This document shows, piece by piece, positions 52,926 through 60,914 of a stretch of 64,000 nt of DNA. The notes under the pieces are model-generated. The model worked only from the letters and a program-made list of their open reading frames with translations, was not told where the DNA came from and ran no database searches. Source of the stretch: Streptomyces geranii (GTDB taxonomy: Bacteria > Actinomycetota > Actinomycetes > Streptomycetales > Streptomycetaceae). The stretch's first letter is position 1. Each line of letters begins with the position of its first letter. Position numbers and translations under genes: made by a program. The stretch covers positions 1 through 64,000 of the forward strand of contig NZ_PJME01000029.1 in assembly GCF_002954775.1 (NCBI RefSeq). Direction: 5' to 3'.

Positions 52926-53837
52926 ATGGAGCATGAGGTGTTCGTTCCGGTTGCGGCAGAACGGCTGAGGGACGTACTCGCCGACCCCGCGCGCGTGGCC
53001 CGGGCGGTTCCCGGACTCCAGCAGGACGCCGGCGCCGAGCCCGCCGCGTCCGGGGTCGCGGGGCGGCTGAAGGTGCGGGTCGGGGGGCACACGATCACGT
53101 ATCGCGGGTCTCTGCGGGTCGTCGCGGGCGACGACGGGCAGCCCGAAGGGGAGTACGCGTACGCCGTGGAGGGCGCGGCCGTCGAGGTGCGGGGCGGCGG
53201 AGCCGTGAAGCTGGCGTTGACCCTGCGGGTGCGGGGCGTTGAGGGCGGGGCCGGTTCGGCGTTGGTGTTCGGGGGGACGGTGACGGCGGACGGGCGGGTG
53301 GCCGAGCTGCCTGTCGACGCGGTGGCGGGGGCCGGGGTGCGGTTGTTGCAGCGGTTCGGGGAGAACCTGGGGGAGGTCGCGGGGGAGGAGGACGAGGAGG
53401 AAGAGGGGGAGAGCGCGGCTGAGGGGCCCGGGGACACCGAGGAGGCGCCGGACGTGCCTGTGGCGCCTGTGATGCCTGTGATGCCTGTGATGCTGGATGT
53501 TCCGGTCTCCGACGAGGCGGCCGGTGCGCTGGACGACGACGACATCGTCGACGCGGCCGACCTTGTTCCCGAGGTTGTTCCAGAGCTTGTTCCCGAGGGG
53601 TTCGTGGAGTCCCTGGAGTCCGGGGAGCCTCCCGCGGAGGCGGCTCATGCCCGGCGGACGATGATCGGGCGCAGCGCGGAGGAGGTCGACCACGCACCGC
53701 CCCGGGGGCGGTACGCGCCGGTGCCGCCGCCCGAGCAGGTGGCGGGGAGCGTGACCTTGCGGTGGGCCGCGCCGGCTGCGGCGTTGGTGGTGGCTTCGGT
53801 GATTGTGGTGGGGCGGGTTCTGCGTAAGCGGAGGTGA
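52926..53837 (+). CDS. SRPBCC/CoxG-like protein with acidic tail and C-terminal membrane anchor
   Basis: A 303-residue protein from ATG 52926. Residues 1-150 form a START/SRPBCC fold of the CoxG type (VPVAAERLRDVLADPARVAR, AVPGLQQ, GGTVTADGRVAELPVDAVAG). An acidic low-complexity region follows (EEDEEEEGESAAEGPGDTEE), with a PVM tripeptide repeat. Residues about 280-298 form a single membrane helix (AAPAAALVVASVIVVGRVL) and a basic end. CoxG takes part in CO-dehydrogenase maturation in other bacteria, but no cox genes are here, and the tail-anchored layout is unusual. Function unknown. Confidence 0.75.
   Translation: MEHEVFVPVAAERLRDVLADPARVARAVPGLQQDAGAEPAASGVAGRLKVRVGGHTITYRGSLRVVAGDDGQPEGEYAYAVEGAAVEVRGGGAVKLALTLRVRGVEGGAGSALVFGGTVTADGRVAELPVDAVAGAGVRLLQRFGENLGEVAGEEDEEEEGESAAEGPGDTEEAPDVPVAPVMPVMPVMLDVPVSDEAAGALDDDDIVDAADLVPEVVPELVPEGFVESLESGEPPAEAAHARRTMIGRSAEEVDHAPPRGRYAPVPPPEQVAGSVTLRWAAPAAALVVASVIVVGRVLRKRR
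53456..53491. repeat. 9-bp tandem repeat in the CoxG-like gene
   Basis: Four near-perfect copies of GCCTGTGAT encode Pro-Val-Met repeats in the acidic linker. Length changes would stay in frame. Confidence 0.7.
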
Positions 53838-53893
53838 GGGGGCGGCGGCGGGGGCGACGAAGGGCCGGTGGCCGTGGCCGGTAGGGTCGGGGC

Positions 53894-54682
53894 GTGAGTA
53901 GCGATGACATCACGTTGGCCGTGGGTGACGCGGAAGTAGACGTGCGGCCGGGGAACGGTGGGCGGATCGGCGGGCTGCGGGTCGGGGGTGTCGAGCTGTT
54001 GCGGCAGGGGGAGCGGTTCGGGTGCTTCCCGATGGTCCCCTGGTGCGGCCGGACCAGGGACGGGCGTTTCCTCGACGGCGGCACCGTACGCCAACTCCCC
54101 CTCAACTCCCCGCCCCACGCCATCCACGGCACCGCCCGCGACGGCGCCTGGCGCGTCGCCCGCACGACCGCCGACGAGGCCGTCATCACGTACGACCTCG
54201 TCGAGCCCTGGCCCTATGCCGGGCGCGTTTCGCAGGTCGTCAGGCTGGCCCCGGACAGCCTCACCCTCTCCATGTCCGTGGAGACGTACGCCGACTCGTT
54301 CCCCGCCCAGATCGGCTGGCACCCCTGGTTCAACCGGAACCTCGGCGGGGCGGACGTACGCCTCGATTTCGCGGCCGGCTGGCAGGAGGAGCGGGGGGCG
54401 GACCACCTGCCCACCGGGGAGCGGACCGACCCGCGGCCCGGGCCCTGGGACGACTGCTTCGGGATGCCCGGCGGCGTCGATGTCACCCTCACCTGGCCGG
54501 AGTTCCTGGAGCTGAAGGTGACCAGCCCGGAGGAATGGGTCGTCGTGTACGACGAGCAGGACGCCGCCGTGTGCGTGGAGCCGCAGACCGGGCCGCCCAA
54601 CGGGCTCAACACCCTCCCGCGCCTCGTCACGCCCATCGAGCCGCTCGAAGCCACCACGACCTGGACCTGGCGCGCGCTCTGA
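53894..54682 (+). CDS. aldose 1-epimerase family protein
   Basis: A 262-residue cytoplasmic enzyme from GTG 53894. It has the mutarotase-like beta-sandwich with the catalytic set: His in NSPPHAIHGTARDG, His in QIGWHPWFNRNLGG and Glu in VCVEPQTGPPNGLNTL. The start FGCFPMVPWCGRTRDGRF fits the family. It interconverts anomers of an aldose or phosphosugar; the substrate is unknown. pyrE starts 20 bases later with its own leaderless signal. Confidence 0.88.
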   Translation: MSSDDITLAVGDAEVDVRPGNGGRIGGLRVGGVELLRQGERFGCFPMVPWCGRTRDGRFLDGGTVRQLPLNSPPHAIHGTARDGAWRVARTTADEAVITYDLVEPWPYAGRVSQVVRLAPDSLTLSMSVETYADSFPAQIGWHPWFNRNLGGADVRLDFAAGWQEERGADHLPTGERTDPRPGPWDDCFGMPGGVDVTLTWPEFLELKVTSPEEWVVVYDEQDAAVCVEPQTGPPNGLNTLPRLVTPIEPLEATTTWTWRAL

Positions 54683-54702
54683 GCCCGTCTAGGCTGACCG
54701 GC

Positions 54703-55263
54703 ATGAGTGATGTGGACGTACGCGGCGCGCTGCTGCGGCAGATCAAGGACAAGGCCGTCGTGCACGGCAAGGTGACCCTGTCTTCGGGGATCGAGGCCGA
54801 CTACTACATCGACCTCCGCCTCGTCACCCTCGACGGCGAGGCCGCGCCGCTGGTCGGGCAGGTGCTGCTCGATCTGGCCGCCGAGGCGGGGTTGGAGTTC
54901 GACTCCGTGGGCGGGCTCACCATGGGCGCCGACCCCGTCGGGACGGCCATGCTGCACGCCGCCGCGGCTCGCGGGCGGCACCTCGACTCGTTCGTCGTGC
55001 GCAAGACCGCCAAGGCCCACGGGATGCAGAAGCGCGTGGAGGGGCCTTCCATCGCCGGGCGGCGGGTGCTCGTCGTCGAGGACACCTCCACCACCGGTGA
55101 GTCGCCGCTCACCGCCGTGGCCGCCGTGCGCGAGGCCGGTGCCGAGGTGGTGGGCGTGGCGACCATCGTCGACCGGGCGACCGGCGCCGCCGAGAAGATC
55201 GCGGACGGGGCCGGGGTCCCGTACCTCTTCGCGTACTCGAAGAGCGACCTCGGCCTGGACTGA
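54703..55263 (+). CDS. pyrE: orotate phosphoribosyltransferase
   Basis: A 186-residue enzyme forming orotidine monophosphate from orotate and PRPP in pyrimidine synthesis. Signatures: DYYIDLRLVTLDGEAAPLVG near the start, GGLTMGADPVGTAMLHAAA, VVRKTAKAHGMQKRVEG, and the PRPP loop VLVVEDTSTTGESPLTAV. ATG 54703 lies 7 bases after a TAGGCT -10-like box, with no ribosome-binding site, so it is probably leaderless. It stands 178 bases before fba, as in other Streptomyces. Confidence 0.96.
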   Translation: MSDVDVRGALLRQIKDKAVVHGKVTLSSGIEADYYIDLRLVTLDGEAAPLVGQVLLDLAAEAGLEFDSVGGLTMGADPVGTAMLHAAAARGRHLDSFVVRKTAKAHGMQKRVEGPSIAGRRVLVVEDTSTTGESPLTAVAAVREAGAEVVGVATIVDRATGAAEKIADGAGVPYLFAYSKSDLGLD

Positions 55264-55441
55264 CCACTGCACCGACCACTGCACCGGCCACCGAACTCAG
55301 TACCGGGCGAAACGTCTGGAAAGATGAGGGCGACGATGACGTCGCTTCCCAGGTCTCGCAGCCAGGTCTAGGTCAGGGCCGTAGGTACGCAGTACGCCAG
55401 ATCTCCAGATCGCCAACCCGCACATCACGAGGAGCGGACAC

Positions 55442-56473
55442 ATGCCCATCGCAACCCCTGAGGTCTACAGCGAGATGCTCGACCGGGCCAAGGCGGCCAG
55501 GTTCGCCTACCCGGCCATCAACGTGACCTCGACCCAGACCCTGCACGCTGCGCTGCGCGGCTTCGCGGAGGCGGAGAGCGACGGGATCATCCAGATCTCG
55601 ACGGGTGGTGCGGAGTTCCTCGGCGGTCAGTACAGCAAGGACATGGTCACCGGTGCCGTCGCGCTGGCCGAGTTCGCGCACATCGTCGCCGAGAAGTACC
55701 CGGTCACCGTCGCCCTGCACACCGACCACTGCCCCAAGGACAAGCTCGACGGGTACGTACGGCCGCTGATCGCCGTCTCCGAGGAGCGCGTGAAGGCCGG
55801 GCGCAACCCGCTCTTCCAGTCCCACATGTGGGACGGCTCCGCCGAGACCCTCGCCGACAACCTCTCCATCGCGCAGGAGCTGCTCGCCCGCGCCGTCGCC
55901 GCGAAGATCATCCTTGAGGTCGAGATCACGCCGACCGGTGGGGAAGAGGACGGGGTCTCGCACGAGATCAACGACTCCCTCTACACCACCGTCGACGACG
56001 CGGTCCGTACGGTCGAGGCGCTCGGCCTCGGCGAGAAGGGGCGTTACCTGCTGGCCGCCTCCTTCGGCAACGTCCACGGCGTCTACAAGCCGGGCAACGT
56101 CGTGCTGCGCCCCGACCTCCTCAAGGAGCTGAACGAGGGCGTCGCCGCCAAGTACGGCAAGCCGGCCGGCTCCCAGCCGTTCGACTTCGTCTTCCACGGC
56201 GGCTCCGGCTCCTCGGAGGAGGAGATCGCGACCGCGCTGGAGAACGGCGTCGTCAAGATGAACCTCGACACGGACACGCAGTACGCCTTCACGCGTCCCG
56301 TCGCCGACCACATGTTCCGCAACTACGACGGCGTCCTCAAGGTCGACGGCGAGGTCGGTTCGAAGTCGACGTACGACCCGCGTACGTGGGGCAAGCTGGC
56401 CGAGAAGAGCATGGCCGCGCGTGTCGTCGAGGCCACGCAGAACCTGCGGTCGGCCGGTACGAAGATCAAGTAA
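55442..56473 (+). CDS. fba: fructose-bisphosphate aldolase, class II
   Basis: A 343-residue zinc-dependent class IIA aldolase that cleaves fructose 1,6-bisphosphate in glycolysis and works in reverse in gluconeogenesis. Visible are the zinc/substrate motifs ALHTDHCPKDKL, LEVEITPTGGEEDGVS, ASFGNVHGVYKPGN, VFHGGSGSSEEEI and NLDTDTQYAFTRP. ATG 55442 has GAGGAG upstream. Length is normal for the family. Monocistronic, with a terminator hairpin at 56491-56532. Confidence 0.97.
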   Translation: MPIATPEVYSEMLDRAKAARFAYPAINVTSTQTLHAALRGFAEAESDGIIQISTGGAEFLGGQYSKDMVTGAVALAEFAHIVAEKYPVTVALHTDHCPKDKLDGYVRPLIAVSEERVKAGRNPLFQSHMWDGSAETLADNLSIAQELLARAVAAKIILEVEITPTGGEEDGVSHEINDSLYTTVDDAVRTVEALGLGEKGRYLLAASFGNVHGVYKPGNVVLRPDLLKELNEGVAAKYGKPAGSQPFDFVFHGGSGSSEEEIATALENGVVKMNLDTDTQYAFTRPVADHMFRNYDGVLKVDGEVGSKSTYDPRTWGKLAEKSMAARVVEATQNLRSAGTKIK

Positions 56474-56490
56474 CCCGTACGGTTCTCCCC

Positions 56491-56532
56491 GCGAGCCCGG
56501 TGTCCGTCCACTGTCGACGGCGCCGGGCTCGC
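56491..56532 (+). terminator. hairpin after fba
   Basis: Arms GCGAGCCCGG and CCGGGCTCGC (10 to 12 bp) enclose a longer internal loop that can also pair (CCGTC / GACGG). It ends just before the promoter of the exporter gene. Confidence 0.65.
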
Positions 56533-56546
56533 TGTATACCTGGGCC

Positions 56547-58004
56547 ATGGCCGACGTCCGGATCGCCTCACCCCAGGGCAAGTGGATCCTGCTGACCACC
56601 GTCCTCGGTTCCAGCATGGCCCTGCTCGACTCGACCGTCGTGAACGTCGCGCTGCCGCGCATCGGCCGCGACCTCGGCGCCGATCTGACCGCCCTGCAGT
56701 GGACGGTCAACGCGTACACGCTGACGCTGGCCGGGCTGATCCTGCTGGGCGGTTCGCTCGGCGACCGGTACGGCCGACGGTGGATCTTCGTGATCGGCGT
56801 GGTGTGGTTCGCCGTCGCCTCGCTGCTCTGCGGCCTCGCCCTGACCACGGGGGCCCTGGTCGCCTCCCGCGCGCTCCAGGGCATCGGCGGCGCCCTTCTG
56901 GTGCCCGGCTCCCTCGCCCTCATCCAGGCCTCCTTCCACCCCGACGACCGGGGACGGGCGGTCGGGCTGTGGTCCGGCTACGGGGGCATCGGCGCGGCCG
57001 TGGGGCCGTTTCTCGGCGGCTGGCTCGTGGACGGGCCCGGGTGGCGGTGGGTGTTCCTGCTCAACGTCCCGCTGGCGCTGCTGTGCGCAACCATCGCGGT
57101 ACGGCACGTCCCCGAATCCGGCGACGGCCGCGCGAAGCACGGGCGCTTCGACGTCCTGGGCGCGGCGCTGGGCGCACTGGCGCTCGCCTTCGTGACGTAC
57201 GCGCTGATCGAGGCGAGGTCCGGCTCGGTGACCGTCGTGGTGTCGGCGGTGGTCGGGGTCGCGGCGGGGGTGGCCTTCGTGTACGTCGAGCGGCGGCGGG
57301 CCGAGGACGCGATGATGCCGCTGGACATCTTCGCCTCACGCCAGTTCACGGCCGTCAACCTGGTCACCCTGTGCGTCTACGCGGCCTTCGGCGGCTTCTT
57401 CTTCCTCTCCGCCCTCCAGCTCCAGGTGGTCGCCGGTTACTCGGCCCTCGGCGCCGGTACGGCCCTGCTGCCGACCACCGCCCTGATGCTGCTGCTGTCG
57501 GCCCGCTCCGGAGAACTGGCCGAGCGGATCGGACCGCGCCTGCCCCTGACGGTCGGCCCGCTGGTGTGCGCGGCCGGGATGCTGCTGATGCTGCGGGTGG
57601 GCGCCGGGGCGTCGTACGTCACGGACGTACTGCCCGCCGTCCTGGTGCTCGGGGTGGGCATGGTGACCCTCGTCGCACCGCTCACGGCGACCGTGCTGGC
57701 GTCGGTGGGGACGGAACGGGCGGGACTGGCGAGCGGCGTCAACAACGCGGCGGCACGGGCGGCGGGGCTGGTGGCGGTGGCGGCGTTGCCGCTGGTGACG
57801 GGGATGGGGGAGGAGGCGTACCGGTCGGGGGCGGTGTTCGACGGGGCGTTTCGGCGGGCGATGGTGGTGTGTGCGGGGGTGTTGGTGGCGGGGGCGGTGG
57901 TCGCGTTCGCGACGGTGCGGAGGCCGGTGCCGGGGTGCCGGCGCCCGGAGTGCCGTACGCACGGCTCGGTGATGTCTCCGCCGCTGGAGGGTGAGCGCCT
58001 TTGA
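56547..58004 (+). CDS. MFS exporter, DHA2-type (14 helices)
   Basis: A 485-residue inner-membrane drug/H+ antiporter-like protein. ATG 56547 lies 6 bases after a TATACC -10-like box, so it is probably leaderless. Motif A is GGSLGDRYGRRW, motif C is GYGGIGAAVGPFLGGW, and motif D1 is NVALPRIGRDLGADLTALQW in the first loop. About 14 hydrophobic helices can be counted. Substrate unknown; related proteins export antibiotics or dyes. The C-terminus after about residue 465 is hydrophilic with a Cys pair (PGCRRPECRTHG). Confidence 0.9.
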   Translation: MADVRIASPQGKWILLTTVLGSSMALLDSTVVNVALPRIGRDLGADLTALQWTVNAYTLTLAGLILLGGSLGDRYGRRWIFVIGVVWFAVASLLCGLALTTGALVASRALQGIGGALLVPGSLALIQASFHPDDRGRAVGLWSGYGGIGAAVGPFLGGWLVDGPGWRWVFLLNVPLALLCATIAVRHVPESGDGRAKHGRFDVLGAALGALALAFVTYALIEARSGSVTVVVSAVVGVAAGVAFVYVERRRAEDAMMPLDIFASRQFTAVNLVTLCVYAAFGGFFFLSALQLQVVAGYSALGAGTALLPTTALMLLLSARSGELAERIGPRLPLTVGPLVCAAGMLLMLRVGAGASYVTDVLPAVLVLGVGMVTLVAPLTATVLASVGTERAGLASGVNNAAARAAGLVAVAALPLVTGMGEEAYRSGAVFDGAFRRAMVVCAGVLVAGAVVAFATVRRPVPGCRRPECRTHGSVMSPPLEGERL

Positions 58005-58146
58005 TCTCGCCCCCACCCGTCCCTCCCCCAGACCCCCGCCGCGGCCCTGAACGGGCCTCGTCCTCAAACTCCCCCAGAGGGGGCACCCCCAACGGGCTGA
58101 AGGACCAGGGAGCGGGGGTTCGGCGGCGATGCAGCAGACTGGCAGC

Positions 58147-58560
58147 ATGACCCTTCACGAAAACCTCCTCGGCGGCCCGCCCCCCACCCACCTCCCCGAC
58201 TACCCCGAGCCCCGCGACCTCCTCGCGGACGGCACCGCCCCCGCCGAAGTCGCCGCGAAGTACCCCACCTCCTCCCTCGCCTGGGCCCAGCTCGCCGACG
58301 ACGCGTTCGAGCGCGGGAGCGTCGTCGAGTCGTACGCCTACGCCCGCACCGGATACCACCGCGGACTCGACTCGCTGCGCCGCGCCGGGTGGAAGGGGCA
58401 CGGGCCGGTGCCGTGGGAGCACGAGCCGAACCGTGGGTTCCTGCGGGCGCTGCACGCCCTCGCCCGGGCCGCAGGCTCGATCGGGGAGAAGGAGGAGTAC
58501 GAGCGCTGCACCCAGTTCCTCCAGGACTCCTCCCCGACGGCCGCCCAGACTCTCGGCTAG
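58147..58560 (+). CDS. DUF3151 family protein
   Basis: A 137-residue soluble helical protein from ATG 58147 (MTLHENLLGGPPPTHLPDYP). Family marks: AAKYPTSSLAWAQLADDAFE, ESYAYARTGYHRGLDSLRRA, GWKGHGPVPWEHEPNRGFLR. It is conserved in actinobacteria, with no known role. It precedes kynA by about 150 bases, probably without cotranscription. Confidence 0.85.
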   Translation: MTLHENLLGGPPPTHLPDYPEPRDLLADGTAPAEVAAKYPTSSLAWAQLADDAFERGSVVESYAYARTGYHRGLDSLRRAGWKGHGPVPWEHEPNRGFLRALHALARAAGSIGEKEEYERCTQFLQDSSPTAAQTLG

Positions 58561-58713
58561 TCCCTCCCGTGTCACCGGGGTCCGCCTGTCACTGTGATCA
58601 GGCGGGCCTTGCGGATTCGGGGCACGATTGTGTTGAATGCCCCGGGGACCGGGGCCCCCGTGTCGGAATTCGGCAGGGGCGGACCGCTACCCGGAGCACA
58701 ACAGGAGACAGCG

Positions 58714-59559
58714 ATGTCCCTCCAGGCTCAGCCCCCCGAGGCTTCGGAGCCCGAGACCCCGCATCTCGACTTCGCCGGTACGACCCCCTACGAGGACTAC
58801 GTCCAGGCAGACGTCCTCACCCACCTCCAGCACACCCTCTCCGACGACCCCGGAGAGATGGTCTTCCTGGTCACCACCCAGGTCATGGAGTTGTGGTTCA
58901 CCGTCATCGTGCACGAATGGGAGACCGCCGCCGGTGCGCTGCGCGGGGATGACGTTCCCACCGCCGTCGCCGCCCTCAAGCGGTCCGTGCGGGAGTTGGA
59001 CGCCCTCAACGCGTCCTGGCGGCCCCTCGCACAGCTCACCCCCGCCCAGTTCAACTCCTACCGTGCCGCCCTCGGTGAGGGCTCCGGGTTCCAGTCCGCG
59101 ATGTACCGGCGGATGGAGTTCCTGCTCGGTGAGAAGTCCGCGTCCATGCTCGTGCCCCATCGCGCCGCACCCCGCGTGCACGCCGAGCTGGAGAAGGCCC
59201 TGCACGAACCCAGCCTGTACGACGAGGTGTTGAGGCTTCTAGCGCGGCGCGGGTATGCCGTCCCGGACGCCGTTCTGTCGCGTGACGTCTCCCTTCGTTA
59301 TGAGCCCTCCGCCGAGGTCGAGGCCGCCTGGACCCTCCTCTACTCCGGTGACCCGGACGCCGAACTCGCCCGGCTCGGCGAGGCGTTGACCGACGTCGCC
59401 GAGCTGGTGTGGCGCTGGCGCAACGACCATCTCGTCGCCACCCGGCGGGCCATGGGTGCCAAGCCCGGTACCGGCGGCTCCGCCGGGGTCGCCTGGCTGG
59501 AGAAGCGTGCCCAGAAGAACGTGTTCCCCGAGCTGTGGACGGCGAGGTCCCATGTCTGA
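58714..59559 (+). CDS. kynA: tryptophan 2,3-dioxygenase
   Basis: A 281-residue heme enzyme that opens the indole ring of tryptophan to N-formylkynurenine. Landmarks: HLDFAGTTPYEDYVQADVLT, MVFLVTTQVMELWFTVIVHE, LTPAQFNSYRAALGEGSGFQ, SAMYRRMEFLLG, and the heme-ligand end WRWRNDHLVATRRAMGAKPG and GTGGSAGVAWLEKR. ATG 58714 has CAGGAGA upstream. Its stop overlaps the kynU start, so the two form an operon; the third pathway enzyme may be the 63500 gene. Confidence 0.96.
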   Translation: MSLQAQPPEASEPETPHLDFAGTTPYEDYVQADVLTHLQHTLSDDPGEMVFLVTTQVMELWFTVIVHEWETAAGALRGDDVPTAVAALKRSVRELDALNASWRPLAQLTPAQFNSYRAALGEGSGFQSAMYRRMEFLLGEKSASMLVPHRAAPRVHAELEKALHEPSLYDEVLRLLARRGYAVPDAVLSRDVSLRYEPSAEVEAAWTLLYSGDPDAELARLGEALTDVAELVWRWRNDHLVATRRAMGAKPGTGGSAGVAWLEKRAQKNVFPELWTARSHV

Positions 59560-60766
59560 GCTGCTGCCCGCCAAGGACGACCAGGCCCGGGAACTCGACT
59601 CGCGTGACGAACTCGCCAAGGTGCGGGCGCAGTTCGTGCTCGACGACGGCGTCACCTACCTGGACGGGAACTCGCTCGGCGCGTTGCCCGCCGCCGTCCC
59701 GGAGCGGCTCGACGACGTCGTGCGCCGCGAGTGGGGCGAGCTGCGTATCCGGTCCTGGGACGAGAGCGGGTGGTGGACCGCGCCCGAGCGGATCGGTGAC
59801 CGCATCGCTCCGCTGGTGGGCGCGGGCGACGGCCAGGTCGTCGTCGGGGACTCCACAAGTGTCAATGTCTTCAAGGCGCTTGTGGGGGCCGTGCGGCTCG
59901 CCGGGTCCGGGTCCGGGAACGGGCGCGATGAGATTCTTGTCGACGCCACCACCTTTCCCACCGACGGCTACCTCGCCGAGTCCGCCGCCCGCATGACCGG
60001 CTGCACCCTGCGCGCCCTCGAACCCGGCGCCGTACCGGGGGAGTTGAGCGACCGTACCGCCGCCGTGCTGCTCAACCACGTCGACTACCGCACCGGCCGT
60101 CTGCACGACCTGCCCGCCCTCACGGCGGCGATCCACGCGTCCGGTGCCCTGGCCGTCTGGGACCTGTGCCACAGCGCGGGTGCCCTGCCCGTCGGGCTCG
60201 ACGAGCACGGGGTGGACCTCGCCGTCGGCTGCACCTACAAGTACCTGAACGGCGGCCCCGGTTCGCCCGCCTACCTGTACGTGAACCGTGCGCACCAGGA
60301 GCGGTTCGACTCCCCCCTGCCCGGCTGGACCTCGCACGCCGACCCCTTCGGCATGCGGCCCGAGTACGCGCCCGCCCCGGGTGCCACGCGCGGGCGGGTC
60401 GGTACGCCGGACATCCTCTCGATGCTCGCCCTGGAGGCGGCCCTCGGCGTCTGGGACGGGGTCGGCATCGACGCCGTACGCGCCAAGTCCCTCGCCCTGA
60501 CCGACTTCTTCCTGGAGTGCGTCGACGAGTACGTCCCGGAGGGGCGGGTGGAGTCGGTCACCCCCGTCGCCCATGCCGAGCGCGGCAGTCAGGTCGCGTT
60601 GCGTTGCGACGACGCGGGGGACGTGATGGCGCGGCTCGTCGAGCGTGGGGTCGTGGGCGACTTCCGGCGGCCCGACGTCCTGCGCTTCGGGTTCACGCCG
60701 CTGTACGTCGGCTTCGCGGACGTCGAGCGGGCGGCCCGGGTGCTCGGCGAGGTCGTGGCCGGCTGA
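59552..60766 (+). CDS. kynU: kynureninase
   Basis: A 404-residue PLP enzyme that cleaves kynurenine to anthranilate and alanine. It overlaps kynA by 8 bases. Signatures: YLDGNSLGALPAAVPERLDD, WDESGWWTAPERIGDRIAPL, GDSTSVNVFKALVGAVRL, LLNHVDYRTGRLHDLPALTA, WDLCHSAGALPVGLDEHGVD and the PLP lysine in GCTYKYLNGGPGSPAYLYVN (near residue 230). Complete length. Together with kynA it degrades tryptophan to anthranilate. Confidence 0.97.
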   Translation: MSELLPAKDDQARELDSRDELAKVRAQFVLDDGVTYLDGNSLGALPAAVPERLDDVVRREWGELRIRSWDESGWWTAPERIGDRIAPLVGAGDGQVVVGDSTSVNVFKALVGAVRLAGSGSGNGRDEILVDATTFPTDGYLAESAARMTGCTLRALEPGAVPGELSDRTAAVLLNHVDYRTGRLHDLPALTAAIHASGALAVWDLCHSAGALPVGLDEHGVDLAVGCTYKYLNGGPGSPAYLYVNRAHQERFDSPLPGWTSHADPFGMRPEYAPAPGATRGRVGTPDILSMLALEAALGVWDGVGIDAVRAKSLALTDFFLECVDEYVPEGRVESVTPVAHAERGSQVALRCDDAGDVMARLVERGVVGDFRRPDVLRFGFTPLYVGFADVERAARVLGEVVAG

Positions 60767-60854
60767 CGGACCCGGCCGGCGGACCCGGCCGCCCGAGGCG
60801 TGATCCACCCTCGCCGGGTTCGGTGCCCCACCCCCGCTGATTTCTGTGCCCCAG

Positions 60855-60886
60855 CCGTACAACGTCTGTGCTTCGGCGTGAGTCTG
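60855..60886 (+). promoter_or_regulatory. shared bipartite promoter, secreted protein 60915-63242
   Basis: CCGTACAACG, 15 bases, GAGTCTG, ending 29 bases before the ATG. This plus-strand copy has the same spacing as the five minus-strand copies 30-50 kb away. Confidence 0.6.
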
Positions 60887-60914
60887 ACGGGGCGGAACGG
60901 GCTTGAGAAACACA

